The notes: generated by a model from the letters alone, not told the origin. Positions 11,718 to 23,197 are shown, numbered from the stretch's first letter. The stretch is 64,000 nucleotides of DNA from Ulva prolifera (GCA_023078555.1 CM041201.1:2735713-2799712), one strand, 5' to 3'. A program made the numbers and translations.

Positions 11718-14368
11718 ATGGTCCAGTCCACTCATTTCCAGCTTGCTGATGGCAAGTATTGTTTCGTTTCCGGGGACGCGCTCTTGCTGGCCCCAAAAGC
11801 ATGGATGAAAAGGAGCCCAGTCCTGGTCAACCTCTGTCGGCACCTAGGCGATGGTGAATCCATTCCACTTCCTCTCAGTGCTGCAAGCATCCGGGCATGG
11901 GGCAAATATATAAGGACTCCGTTGCCTGCGGTCGAGAAGCCGTCTGCCCAGCCAAGCGATGAAGAGCTCATCATGGCCTTGCAAGTGCGGCACCCTGCAT
12001 AGTAGATTCTCTGATTTATGCATGTTTATCTGCATGTTGATCTGTTTGTGCATCTCAGCTGCCATACTCGCTTTCGAGTGTTGCGCGTGCTTGGAGACAG
12101 GCATGTGATTGAAATAGCGTAGCAAAGCTGCCGCCTGGAAGGCTTCAAGTCAGTCCACCAAAAGTAATGTTGTGTTTGTGATTGCGCATGCGCTGTTTTT
12201 CTTCGATCATTGCTGTCGACGCATTTGCTGGGCTCCGCGGCGGTGAAGGCCTGCCTCTGCAACTTAGAGTCTGCATGTGTCATGGCAGCTGCTCAGCCCT
12301 CGAGGGTGAATGCATTGATGATCCTGTCGGGGTTGCTGCTCTTGGTCTTCGTAGTGCCTGTCGGGCAGCGTGCTTGTGTAGTGCATACGCAGTCACTATC
12401 ACACACATCAGTGCGAGTACATTCGCTTGAATCATGGACTAATCAATGTCATGCAACACTGGAAGTGCTGAATATGGCTGTATCGATCGACACTGCTTGT
12501 CCCTCGGCATAGCAGTCCTCATTACAGCAATGTTGCATATGCAGGCAGCACAATTCCTTCAAGACACGAAACTTGACAGTAAAATCACCGAAGCTGTTTC
12601 ACACATATTCGTTCCCCGCAAGCTTCGCACCGTGAGATTCTCTACCTGGAACACGAGGCTGGCTCCGACTCAGTCACAACAGGATCGAGCGTGCCAGGTG
12701 AGACTGGCATGGCTGCTGTGGTGATGGGCACATGTGGCAATCCACGACCCTATGGCTGGTCAGGGTCCAAGATTACACCTATCCTAAACATGGTTTCCTA
12801 TGCAGACTGTCAAATTGCTACCACAACAATTATTTGTCAAAGTTATGGAATCAATTGAGCCAGACGTGACATCTGACGAAGGACAGCTAAGCTTTCTCAA
12901 TCATGGCAATCAGCACGTCACCATCCTGCTACATTTGTTACTGCTGCTTCCGCCATCGTGTCACCCGGCGATTTTGTGTGCTCATTGCAAGTCCATCTCC
13001 ATGAATGGCTCCCTGATGATACCTCCGATGCCTTTTCACCCGTCAATGAACGACAGCTGCCACACTCGTTCCTCCGCCACGATGCGCATGCTTGCAGCAG
13101 CAAGTGTCTTTGCGCAGGGCAACCCTGCACTGATTTGGCACCCTGCAGCGCACCCTGACGCACTGCCAGCACCTCTGATCCAGTTGCCCACAACTGCATT
13201 TTGTCTACGGACCGTACGGCGGGTGCATACGCAAGCAGCATCGAGGCCTTCCTTCCGTTGCAACATGTATAAGCGGCCACGCAGCGATGAGCCAGAACTC
13301 GCACAAGACAAAGGCCTGGTGGTGCCAGTCAACACCTCCTCCCAGCTGACTCGACTGGCCCTTGACTTGACTCAGTCAGCGCCGCAAAAGTGGTTTGCTG
13401 CCGTGCGCCAGCTTTGCACCCTGCGGCATCTGCACGTGCGCGTCCGCAAGCTCGAGCGCATCAGTACACCGGCGCTGGCGGAGTTGCTGCACGACCTGTC
13501 CGCGCTGCAGAGCTTGTGCGTGGTGCTGGAGCCGCACGTGAAGCGTAGCCGCGAACGCTGGGCCGCACCTGGATTCATGTCTTCAACCTTCAGGCAGCTT
13601 TTGGGCGCAATCACCGCAAACCCGAAGCTCTCGGCGGTTACACTGCGTCACTGTTTCACGACCACCACCGCCGGCGAAACGGCTGTGCCTCCGCCTGAAC
13701 ATTTCTGGACTGAGCATCTCAGGCTGTGGCAGTTCACGGCGCTAACAAGTCTTAGTCTGCAGGGCTGCCATGTCCAGCCACAGTGGGTGGGTGTGTTTTC
13801 TGGCGCGTTCCACATGCTTCGGAGACTCGTCAACGTGGACGTGTCAGATACTGTCTATGGCGGAGCGGCTGTCGTCAGCACTTGCCTTGCCGGTGGCCTG
13901 CCGGCTATGCGGCACCTGGACATGGCTGGGACTACCTGTGCCTGGCTGCTACCTGCATCCACACATGCCGGCTTTGACCGCCTATTCTGTGGCCTCCATA
14001 GCCTCAGCTTGGACCGCGCATGCTCAGGTCTGGGACTGGATTTGGTGAAACCCCTGGCATGCGTGATTGGCCAGATCAAACAACTGCAGTCGCTTGACCT
14101 TTGTGGCAACAGCCTTGCAGACTCTGGCATGGTCCACGTGGGCGCCAGGCTGCATGGCCTGACGGCCCTGACCCGACTGGACGTGGGGTATAATGACTGT
14201 ACCCACATCGGGGCATATGCGGTGCTGGAGGCAGCCACCCGGCTGCGTGAGCATGGATGTGGTTTGAGGTACTTGGGGCTGACAAAAACAGAGATCAGTG
14301 ATGCCGAGATTCAACGTTTTGCGAAGCAGGCGAAAGTGCTAAAGCTAGAAGTGCTGTGTATCTGCTGA
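11718..14368 (+). CDS. BTB/SKP1-like N-terminus plus leucine-rich-repeat protein
   Basis: Three exons, all phase 0: 11718-11984, 12545-12697 and 12806-14368, giving 660 aa. Donors are GTGCGG and GTGAGA; acceptors end TATGCAG. Exon 1 (residues 1-89) resembles the BTB/SKP1 fold, with LADGKYCFVSGDALLL and IPLPLSAASIRAWGKYI. Exon 2 continues with AAQFLQDTKLD, like the end of a BTB domain. Exon 3 ends in ribonuclease-inhibitor-type LRRs: LTSLSLQGCHV, LQSLDLCGNSLADSG, LTRLDVGYNDCTHIG and LRYLGLTKTEISD. BTB or SKP1-like modules with protein-binding repeats usually recruit substrates to cullin ubiquitin ligases, so an adaptor role is inferred. The first part of exon 3 (12806-13264) is poorly protein-like. 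Translation may instead start at the Met at 13265 (367 aa), making the upstream exons a separate gene or an error. A TGTAA polyadenylation motif lies at 14547-14551. Confidence 0.6.
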
Positions 14369-14771
14369 CTCTGGAGATGTGCCTAGAGTGTGTTGAGAGG
14401 GTTCAACTTGGGTGCAGCGCTGTTACTGTTATTCACGTGGGGACATCACCAAAGCAAAGCTGTCCACAAGCGCCACGTGTGCGCCAGCACCACCACATAC
14501 ACAGCCACACTCTCTCCCCCCAAAGGCAGCGAAGGCAGTAGCAGCTTGTAATTCCTCTGTACAGTACCGGCGCTACCTGCCTCTTCGACCTTGCAACACA
14601 CATCTATGACGTACACATGCAGCGCTGCAGAGCGCAGAACTCCCACCGACACGCAGGCGCCCTCGCGGCGCGCAGGTGTGCAGCGACTCCATGCACACAA
14701 CGCTCTTCGCACGTGCGCATGCATGCTTCACCGACTCTGCCCAACTGCGAGTGCTTGTCACTTCGAGGTCG

Positions 14772-15242
14772 TTACTCTGCTCCCGCGCCCAAGCCAACAG
14801 CGCCGCCAGCGCCCGAGTCACTGTCTTGCCGGCCGCCGGCAGCGGACACAGGCCGCTGCAGCTGTGCCCGCCTGGCTTTGTCTGCGTCGATGTCCTCCCG
14901 CAGCGCCGCCAGCTCGGCCTCCCTCGCAGCCGCCCGGTCATACTTCGGCAGGTTCATCTGCACCACAGGCCAGCGGTCACTGCAGCCATGCCGTCGGCGT
15001 GGTGCGTGGCTAGAGGGGCCCGGTGCGGTGCGGGGGCCAGCCTTGCGTGCCCTGTGACGATGGCTTGCTTCCCACGAGCAACAGTTGTGCAATCACCACC
15101 CTGTGTCTCGCGGTACAACAACACGCAGGGGGCACGGCCACTGCATGCAGCCGCCTGCACTTGCCGCCATGCAGCTACCGTTACCGACTCGAAATCGTCG
15201 CAGGATCATCCCGGTTATATCTCCCAGGAATCACATCAGTGA

Positions 15243-15278
<36 letters not shown>

Positions 15279-17813
15279 GTGTGGCAGTTTCTCGAAGCAG
15301 TCTGTGTGCATACAGGGGGCAGCCTCGATCTCAACAGCTACATATCAGAAACATGTTTTCTGGTGACGGAGGTTGTTTGCTTGACTCACCTAGACATCTG
15401 ATGGGGCCCTTTGGCAAGGCCGAAACGTGTCGTGTCTGTCCGTTACCGTCGTGTAACCAGAAACAACCAGTGCACTGTTCTACCTCAGATAGTACATACA
15501 GTGCATGCATGTGTTACAAAGGAAAAAGCCGGAGGGGCCGGTAGCACCGCCAGGACCAAAAGGGAGAGCACGAACAACGCAATGCATGTGTGTGCGTGCA
15601 CGATGACACAGCCGCAGGGACATCGGCAACTCGAATGAGATCACAGCAACGGCCTCTCACGGATACGGCTCAGAAGTGCAGATCTACTTTCCTGTCCCTC
15701 ACATATATATGCTCACATATGCATGCGGAGATGGAGCAGGTCACGTCACAGATGCACGCGAGCACACCTGCACCTCCCTCTCGGTGCTGTGCATCGCCGT
15801 CTTCAGTCTCTGCGAGGCCAACGCCATGAACCTGCGTACAATTCAGATCCACAAAAGTCCAAGCTGACTCCAGTGCCATATGCGGGAGTGCTCAGTCTAC
15901 TGTAAAGCCAAGCAAAGTAAATCTGAATTCACTGAGCCGTATCCTATTGGACATTGACAACTCCGCATTAGCGGGACCACATACGCCGAAGGGGTAAACC
16001 ACCTGAAACCCACTGTTCTCCAGAACAACACACTACAACACCTCTCACTGCGGTTGACCAGCTCGTGTGCAAACCAGGAACACTTGTGTGATGAATAGCA
16101 TCGGGTGAAGCAGGCAGGCCGTCAACAACGTCCCAGCTGGGCCTGTGCCATCACAAGGCATCGCAAGGCATCACAAGGCATCGCAAGGCATCGCAAGGCA
16201 TCGCAAGGCATCACAAGGCATCGCAAGGCATCGCAAGGCATCACAAGGCAGGCTCAGGGGCATCGCATCGCACTCCCGGCTCTGCTCCCGGTTGCCGTGG
16301 ATCTGACCGCAGTACACGAAACGCTTCTGCATCTGTTCGACCTGCACGTGCTTTCCGGGGCGGTGTCATGCCAAAAAATGCAGATTAAGCGGTCGCAGGC
16401 AACGAGTGTAGGCATGCATGGACGACTGCCTCTTCTAGGGTGCCAACAGAGCCTTCGGAACAGGCTGATGCGGTCGGTCAGGCCTTCCAGACAGACGGCG
16501 CTTCAGGGCAGCCTCAGCGTGTGTCAAAACCTGACTTGGAGCGCCGCGGAGGTCTGCAGTGTCTCCAGAATCATGCGTGTCCCGCGTGACGTTAGATTGA
16601 ATGTGCTCACAAATACAGAGGACATGAAACGACTGCCATGTAGCACCGAGGACAACGTCGTGACACCAATGTTAGCAGACATGAGGCACCCGCTGCCTCA
16701 CAGATTCATCTTGCAACCTCGCTGGTCCTCAGAGCCGGATGACATGCATGCGTTGCAAACATGCTACAGTATAATACATGTGCTGCCAGGGCAGGCCATG
16801 CTCTGCCTCCTTCACAAACCGCGCCAGCAGCTGCCCCCTGTCTCTGCAACATGTATGCACTCCTGTGACGGGCGACGCATGTGATAGCTGAGATGGTTGC
16901 TATCAGAGCACACAACACAGAATCGATCGGATGTGATTGAGTGAGCCAACAAAAGCACCGCCTCACAGGGGAGTGGGCCGCACTGTTTCTCTGAAGCCCA
17001 GCCGGAGAAGCGTCAGCCGAGCCTTCGGCATTCCATGCGTCTCCTGGGTGAAGAAGTCTGCCGCGACATCCACCTGCACACCGCCCCCCACCAGTACCCT
17101 GCCGCTCCGCATCACCTCCTCCGCGGTCGTGATGCGCGGGCAATGTCGCACCGGCTACCATGATCGCAGAACACGGTCACAGACGCCAACACATGGGCAG
17201 CGGGTGGACACTCTACACGCTCGCCAGCGACATGCGCAATATGCCCGTCTGAGGTATCCACCGCAACGCACCACAGTGCGGATCCTGGGGCTCTGCGCAC
17301 CGGCTTGGATTCGTCGTGAAGGTGCATGCCGCCAGTCTGCTCCACGATGCTCACGAGGCTCATGATGAGCCGCAGGGCGTCCAGGATGTGCTGCGGGGGG
17401 TAGTGCAGGTAGTCCTGCATCGCGGTCACCTCGAGGTTGAGCGCGCGCATCGCCTGCTTCACCTCCGCCGAAGCCGCCGGCGCGGCGGCCGGCGCGGCGG
17501 CCGGGGCGGCCGCGGCGCGGCGGGCCGCGGCCGCTGCCGCGGCCTCGCGCCGCGCGCGCATCGCGTCGGCGTCGGGCTTCTGCGGTGCGCGGGACCCTGC
17601 CGCGGGGGCGCCGGTGCGGCGGGACCCTGCGATTGCGAACGCCGCGCAGATGGCCGCGACAATCAGCGCTGCGATGCTGCTTGGAGAGAGCTCCGTGGGG
17701 ATGAGGGACGCTGGCAGAAGGCTGCGGAGACTCCCCCATAGGCTGCCCGGGAGAGGTGCTAAAGGCTCGACCGGATCAGTCGGAGAAGAATCGACGGTGG
17801 GCACAGCGCACGC
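14772..17813 (-). CDS. Membrane-anchored PUB-like protein, copy 1 (partial 5' end)
   Basis: Model: 17813-17301, 17154-16984 and 14957-14772, all phase 0, about 289 aa with the 5' end unresolved. There is no in-frame ATG, and an acceptor CTGCAG precedes 17813. In order: one membrane segment (SSIAALIVAAICAAFAIAGS), an Ala/Arg-rich helix, then ALNLEVTAMQDYLHYPPQ and ALRLIMSLVSIVEQ, then FTQETHGMPKARLTLLRLGF. The last exon reads MNLPKYDRAAAREAELAALR. The spacing of the final Phe to Gly-Phe is 20 residues, as in PUB/PUG domains that bind p97/Cdc48, so a weak PUB likeness is inferred. Without the last splice (donor GTGCGG at 16983) translation would run on to a stop at 16963. The 2-kb last intron holds a family A repeat and a 10-bp array. 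A paralogue lies at 23705-24223. Function unknown. Confidence 0.5.
15246..15277 (+). repeat. (GT)n microsatellite
   Basis: About 15 uninterrupted GT dinucleotides inside the long intron of the minus-strand PUB-like gene. Confidence 0.95.
15405..15500 (+). repeat. Dispersed repeat family B, copy 2
   Basis: Same orientation and same landmarks as 6151-6245: CCCTTTGGCAAGGCCGAAAC, AACCAGTG, then TACCTCAG and TAGTACAT. Immediately to its right, at about 15506-15555, is a minus-strand family C core, so two repeat families are joined here. Confidence 0.75.
15902..16013 (+). repeat. Dispersed repeat family A, copy 1
   Basis: Begins with GTAAA-rich sequence, then AAATCTGAATTCACTGAGC, CCTATTGGACATTGACAA, GGGACCACAT and GCCGAAGGGGTAAACCACCT. 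It matches 22489-22612 almost throughout. Diverged copies occur at 23198-23275 and 44117-44262, and minus-strand copies at 48667-48745 and about 30052-30082. No coding capacity. Confidence 0.85.
16151..16250 (+). repeat. Ten exact tandem 10-bp units
   Basis: Ten consecutive copies of TCRCAAGGCA with no indels. The only variable base is position 3, in the order A G A G G G A G G A. It lies in the last intron of the minus-strand PUB-like gene. The open frame running through it is a by-product of the repeat. Confidence 0.97.
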
Positions 17814-18596
17814 CTGCAGGCCAGCTGGGGTCTATCACTGTCAGACTCCGACTCATACTGACATGAGTAGGGGTCGTGCAAGCATGCGTGAATGGTGGTG
17901 AATGCATGAGAAGAATGCCTGTCTGCAGGCCGCTGTCGCCCAGGTACGATGGCATCGAGGCGTGCCGTGACGACTCCTCAGCGGCCGACGAGATGAACGC
18001 CTGCGGTGCGGCCGCGAGTGTGTGTGACACGGACAAGGTTGGAGAGGCTGGTAGCGCTGCTGGGGAAACACACGAGCAAAGCAACGCCACTGGATGCCAC
18101 AAAACGCCAAACGTGCCCAAGGCTTCGGTGCACCCCAACGCCACCGTTGACAGCACACACGCGGATACATGGCACGCACACACGCACGCACGCACGCACA
18201 CCCAGGCGCAGACTCCAAGGCTTCAGGCGGCTGCATGCATGCAGCGTCTGCTTCCCAGGCAGCAGCGCAGTCTGCACACAGTCGAGTGGCCGCTGTGCCT
18301 CCACATCGCGCATGCACACATATGCATGCAGCCGTGTGTACATTCCCATGCAGCGTATACGTACACTCCCGCAAGCAGCACCGTGTCCTGAAAGCAGCCA
18401 CGAGAGGTCTGTCCGTATGCATGATGACCCAACCATACACAGTACGGTATATCAGATTTACGATATGCTGTGTCCAGAGGTGCATTTGGAAGGTAAATCC
18501 TTCACAGGCACGCAGGTGGCAGGTGGACGCGTCGCAGGCGTGGCTGCACGTTCCGCCACGACAGAGCTGTCATGAGACCATCATGGCAGGAGACAA

Positions 18597-19927
18597 TCAC
18601 AGAGCAGCGGGCGGGAGGCGCACGAACTGGAGCAACGGGGTGGAGCACTCGAGGTTCACAAAGCTCACGCTGGCTGTCCCAGGCGTCCACTGCATCGCCA
18701 TGCAGCTCCTCAACGGGCCACCTGATTCGAAGTTAACGTGTGTGTTGCCGAGGATGTGGGGGTAGCCTGGCGCCCAGTTGAGGTGAGAGACTGGCAGCAG
18801 GCTGCTCTGCTGGAGGTCCGGCTCGCTGCCGTCCTCCTGGCCGAGGCTCGTGACCCACACCCAGCCGGCTGTACCGCTGTCGTCTGGCATGGTGGAGTCA
18901 GGAGCAGGAGGGAAGTCGAGGTAGGCTGCGCTGACCCACAGGAGGACGGGGTCTGGGGGCCGGATTTCGTCGGAGGTGTCCATGTAGCTGGTGAGGGTGT
19001 TCATGGTCGCGCCGGGGCGGCTGGGTGCTGCCAAGGCGAGACCAGCTTCTATGCACGCCTGAAGATCACACGGTAGAGTGTTTGGTGTCATGGCGTGAGG
19101 TATGTGGGCAAGGTACAAGCACCCACGGCCACAGGCTTGACCGTGGACGCTGGGGGTCGTTTGGATGTGTGCACTCCAAGACGCTGGGCGCTGTGGGTGC
19201 TGCATTGGTAGATGTGGGTTGAGCGGCCATGTGATGCAGATACATTGACCTGCTCAGGTGGCCTGAATTGTAGAACGATGTCTGTGTTTCGAGGAGATAG
19301 GCCATTGCAGCAGCATGGTGGTGTCAATGGCATTCTCGCTGAGGTGATGCTGAGATGCATGTGACTGGAGCGTGACTGTGACAAGGGCCGGCTCAAGCCC
19401 AGATGTAGACCAGAGATTTGCATACAGACATGTACAGCAGCTTGCATAGCGGTAGTGCCTGGCGTACCATAGGTCGGGTCAGCCTTAGAGCAGGCCTCAG
19501 GCAATCAGTTGTGGGTCGTGTACGGTGTGAACTCGTGGAAGAAGCCCACATGCAGAAGCAGAGACGTCGTAGGTACTGAGCGTGGACCGATGAGTTATGT
19601 TGGTACCACGCACTGTGCTGCATGTGCGTTGCTGGCTATTCTGAGAGCGCGTGCCTGTTGTGCTTCCGTCCATGTCAGTCCCGTGAACACTGGTATTACT
19701 CCCGCCACGCTTGATGAGATTTTACCGCTATGCATGATAATCAAAGTAGCATCTTGATCACCTCTGCGTGACGCGGTCCTAGCAGCCGATGAAGCTGGTT
19801 CCGGACGTGCAACATTCCCTGGCGCGGGTTCTCCAATCACGGCTGAAAATAACGACGAAAACAAACACAGGAGTACCACCATCAGCTTCCGATGCGTGGC
19901 ATTTAGGTCGACTTGCGTGGCCATCAC
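18597..19927 (-). CDS. Secreted C-type-lectin-like protein
   Basis: Two exons, 19927-19610 and 19058-18597, phase 0, 259 aa. The intron is 551 bp with donor GTGGTA (an overlapping GTGCGT four bases earlier is possible) and acceptor CTTCAG. The N-terminus has a signal peptide (LMVVLLCLFSSLFSAVIGEP). Then GLTWTEAQQARALRIAS and ACIEAGLALAAPS resemble the first helices of a C-type lectin domain. VLLWVSAAYLDF, WVWVTSLGQ, SHLNWAPGYPH, CMAMQW and NLECSTPLLQFVR match the usual W-W, NWxxGxP, C-W and C-FxC order. The last Cys of that pattern is Arg here, and the usual EPN/QPD sugar-binding motif is GYPH, so calcium-dependent sugar binding is doubtful. Family: extracellular recognition or cell-wall proteins. 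Middle exons could have been missed. Confidence 0.5.
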
Positions 19928-20440
19928 TCAGCAAATGCTATCGACCCGGCCAAGCAAGTCACGCCTAGCAATTCCCGTCAAGATCGCACGCACACCGAAT
20001 CTGACAACATGAACATGTCCAAAATACCTCATCAACCTCATCAGTGGCCCGGCGAGAATTTGAGTGTTCATGGAAGGCAACATCGACTACCACTGTCATA
20101 CCGGCATGGCTTCTCAGGTGCTTGTCGCTGTCAGAACCACCGCGTAGCCAACCGTGGCGAAGTGCACAGTTCCTCCCGATGATCGCTGTCCAGAGCGCAG
20201 CCGAGCACGTGTCGACTGAACGACCGCGGCCAGGCCTGCGAGTGCGACCTGAAGCTGTTGTCAGCATCCCTGATGCACATGCTTCCGGAGTGGAACACAC
20301 ACACACGGCACTCGCGTCCGGCCAACACCACACCAACATGAAGAGCTTCAAGAGGAAGCACCCAGGCTGCACATCACCAGTGTGTGGCTGTGTGGCTGTG
20401 GCCAGCGCGGGTGCTGACGTTGCGTGGGTATGGTGGTATG

Positions 20441-20755
20441 TGCTGCGTGTGGCTGGTTGCGTGGTGTGCGGTTCCCCTGGTTGTTGCTCGCGGTGCTACC
20501 TGCCTTGCCTACTTTGTCCTTGTAACAAAACACATCACCAGGGTGCGGTGGTCCTGCTTTGCACCGGAGATACCATGAAGGGGTTTGACTGACTTGTGTC
20601 TGTATCCGCGGCTGGTGGCGCCGCAGGTGTCCTTGTACGCCCTCCCAGCGGCGCTACCTGCGTCTCCGACTCTGTCCTTGTAACACACTTTTGCAGCGTT
20701 TGTGGCCTGCGGTGCTACCTGCCTCTCCGACTGTGTCCTTGTGACACAGCACCAG
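20441..20755 (+). repeat. Cluster of three family C repeats
   Basis: GGTGCTACCTGCC, or close variants such as GGCGCTACCTGCG, occurs near 20491, 20650 and 20710. Each copy is followed by a CTCCGACT-like stretch and GTCCTTGTAACA or GTCCTTGTGACA. All three face the same way. The first is the long form shared with 481-600. Confidence 0.8.
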
Positions 20756-20930
20756 GCCATCATCTGCGTAGGGGCGCACCGGCACCAGCGCTGGCTTGTT
20801 TACCTACATGTCCTCTGCGACTGATCACCTGCATCTCACATCTGGACACGGCAGCTGCTGTCGCACACACCCCAACGGGGCTGCTCTGAAGGAATGTGGG
20901 TGATGCTGTGGGGTCGGCTGCAGAAGGGGG

Positions 20931-20990
20931 AGTGGGTTGGGGTCTGGGATTTGGGGGGGGAGTGGGTTGGGGTCTGGGATTTGGGGGGGG
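20931..20990 (+). repeat. Exact 30-bp G-rich tandem duplication
   Basis: Two identical 30-nt units starting AGTGGGTTGGGGTCTGGGAT and ending in a run of G. Each has several G-triplets, so G-quadruplex formation is possible. Confidence 0.95.
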
Positions 20991-21632
20991 AGGGGGCACG
21001 GCGACTTGCTTGGCCGCGGTGACGGGCGGCCGGATCGTTTTGCGTGAGAGCCCGGGGCTGCGGGTGTTTGTGGCTGGTGGGTGCACGGGTGTGATGCGTG
21101 GTTGCGCGGGTGCGTGTTCGGTGGATGTCTGTCATGCGGCGATTGGGCGCCGTGTTCAGGTTCGACGTGGGTGCAGGTCTTCTGCCGTGCATGCATTGGA
21201 GAGTTGGCCTGCTTCGCACACACCCCGCCGCGACCCTGCCGCTTGCATTCTCCCGACAGCACACAGAGCAGCAAGCAGCACATGTTACAGCAGCTGATTT
21301 GTGATACGTATGCATGCATCACGTCAGCACGGCACACGCAGTAGCTTCACACTGGGCTCGATACACCCGCAGCCACCACTGCACTGCGACTTGCTCGCAC
21401 AACACCACATGCACAAACAGGTACACTCAGGTGTCTTCAGGTCGTGCATCTCTTCACCATGCGGCGGCCCCGGCTATCCGGAGTTGTCAAGCTCCGAAAT
21501 GAATATGGCTGAATAGATGCAATTCTGATACACTGTGTACTGTTGAAATACTGCGATCTTTTAACACACGCAGCACAAGGCCTGAGCATGAGGTGCCGCC
21601 GAGACTTTTGCAGCTGACCGGCATACAGAGGG

Positions 21633-21914
21633 CTAGAACCCTCTGGATGGAGCGTCGCCATCCCCATCCTCATCGTCTGAGGCACCCGCGTCCTCGCTCC
21701 CGCCCCCGGCGCTCCCGCCCCCGGTTCTCCGCCGCCGCCGCCGACTCGGGCTCCACGGCGACTTGACCGCCGCGACGCCGAGGGCGTGCCGCGCGGCCTG
21801 CTCCCGTGCTGTGCGCTGGTGCTGCGCCTCCCGGTCTGCCTCGATCTTCGCGAGGGCGGCGGCGCGCTCCGCCTCCGCCTTCTGCCGCCGCTCACCGCGG
21901 TCCCCGCCGCTCAT
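21633..21914 (-). CDS. C-terminal exon of a charged coiled-coil protein
   Basis: A 93-codon exon ending in a stop, preceded by acceptor GGTGCAG directly before an ATG. It reads ERRQKAEAERAAALAKIEAD, then REAQHQRTAREQAARHALG, an Arg run, and an acidic end (EDAGASDDEDGDGD). Phase and flank mirror the last exon of the PUB-like gene at 14957-14772, where EAELAALREDIDADKARR is comparable. It may therefore be the last exon of the paralogue at 23705-24223, about 1.8 kb away, but the linking exon was not found. A charged helix of this kind often sits next to UBX or PUB domains; no UBX domain is visible. Confidence 0.4.
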   Translation of the reverse strand: MSGGDRGERRQKAEAERAAALAKIEADREAQHQRTAREQAARHALGVAAVKSPWSPSRRRRRRTGGGSAGGGSEDAGASDDEDGDGDAPSRGF

Positions 21915-22488
21915 CTGCACCAGTGCGCGCACGTGGGTCGTGTCGTATGTACATATGATGGGTACTTGCAGATGCCCCGACACCATAAGTGCTTGCCTTT
22001 CAGCGGCTGCAATAACAGGTTTTGAGCTCTGTGTGCGCCCAGCCACGCGACACCTGAGTATATTCAGAAGAGGCCCTGAGCGCCTTGCGACTCCGGAAGC
22101 GACATGATGCTGCTCAGGTGAACGATCGAGCGCAGATCTGCACGTCAGATGTACACGCATGCATGCACCGCTCTCAGGCCTGTCCCCACAGGTGACAGGC
22201 CACGCTTGTGTGGGTGTCACAGTTGTCGCACGTCTCCATCGACCAAGGAGCAGGCTTGATCCGTTCGCGATGCGCATGCAGAAGAGGTTCCCTGGGCGGG
22301 GTGGCAGCACAAGGGGGGCACACCTGGACATGCCTCTCGACACCCTCTATGCTCTTGTCTATGAGCGACTTCGCTTGCGTCAGGAACCTGCAGCGGCACA
22401 CGAAGCGATCACGCCGCAGCCTGGGCTGCCCACTCTCACCGCAGCTTTGGCGATTTTGCTGGGAGTGGTGCATGGCACTGTCCAACAG

Positions 22489-22612
22489 TAAAGTAAAGTA
22501 GAGAAAATCTGAATGTACTGAGCCGTATCCTATTGGACATTGACAAGTCCGAGTTGACGGGACCACATCTGCCGAAGGGGTAAACCACCTGGAAACCCCC
22601 CTCAGACGGCCG
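22489..22612 (+). repeat. Dispersed repeat family A, copy 2
   Basis: Closest relative of 15902-16013: same order of AAATCTGAAT, ACTGAGCCGTATCCTATTGG, ACATTGACAA, GGGACCACAT and GCCGAAGGGGTAAACCACCT. It continues with CCCCCCTCAGAC, also present in the 44.2-kb copy. Confidence 0.85.
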
Positions 22613-23197
22613 TAACAGTCCTAGCTGACCGGTCCGGTGACGGGAACCGCTCGCCAGCAACCTGTACGGTGTGGCTGGAGGTGCATTCAGGTCCTCAGGA
22701 TGTGGGTGGCAGGCTGTGGAGGGCCACGAAGCTGCAGGGGATCCCCTGTGTGTGTGAGACAGCACAGCAGGCTCCCTCATGCATGCAGCTGTGGTGTGGG
22801 GGCAGAACAGACCGTGACAAATGACAGACCTTTGTTAGCTGGGCAACGCAGACAGTGCATATGAACCTTGTGATGTGATAGATGTGTGCTGCTGCTCAGC
22901 CGCAGTCTTGCAACATATTATCTCAGTCATGTCAAATCCGGTTCGTCGGCCTTAACATGCAGTTCTGGCAAGAGCGTGGATTTGTCGAGCTCCCATGCAG
23001 CATTGGCATACCGCCTGTGGCCACCAGGCAAGCGATGCCGGCTTGACACCGGGAACCTGAACGTCTGCAACGATCAAAGCGCTTGTGCATGCTGTGGAGC
23101 ACGCTCTGCGAAGCCTCGTGAAGATGGGCGCTGTCGCAGGAAGGGAAAGGCAGGCTCTGCATCGTCCGCACTAAGAACTCGCAACATGTGCAAAGTA

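Larger units (their letters stand above)
19928..21632. other. Repeat-rich spacer
   Basis: No supported exon. It holds three family C copies (20441-20755) and a G-rich 30-bp tandem duplication (20931-20990). Confidence 0.4.

Noticed and set aside
16151..16250. CRISPR-like array
   Set aside because: Units are 10 bp and contiguous with no spacers, in a eukaryotic intron.
16105..16884. A 259-codon plus-strand frame starting in the 10-bp array
   Set aside because: Its first part is repeat-driven and the remainder has no domain. The minus strand carries the phased PUB-like gene across this region.
17437..17901. Ala/Arg-rich plus-strand frames opposite the PUB-like gene
   Set aside because: High GC keeps the opposite strand open. 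The minus frame has a membrane segment and a paralogue with a shared intron.
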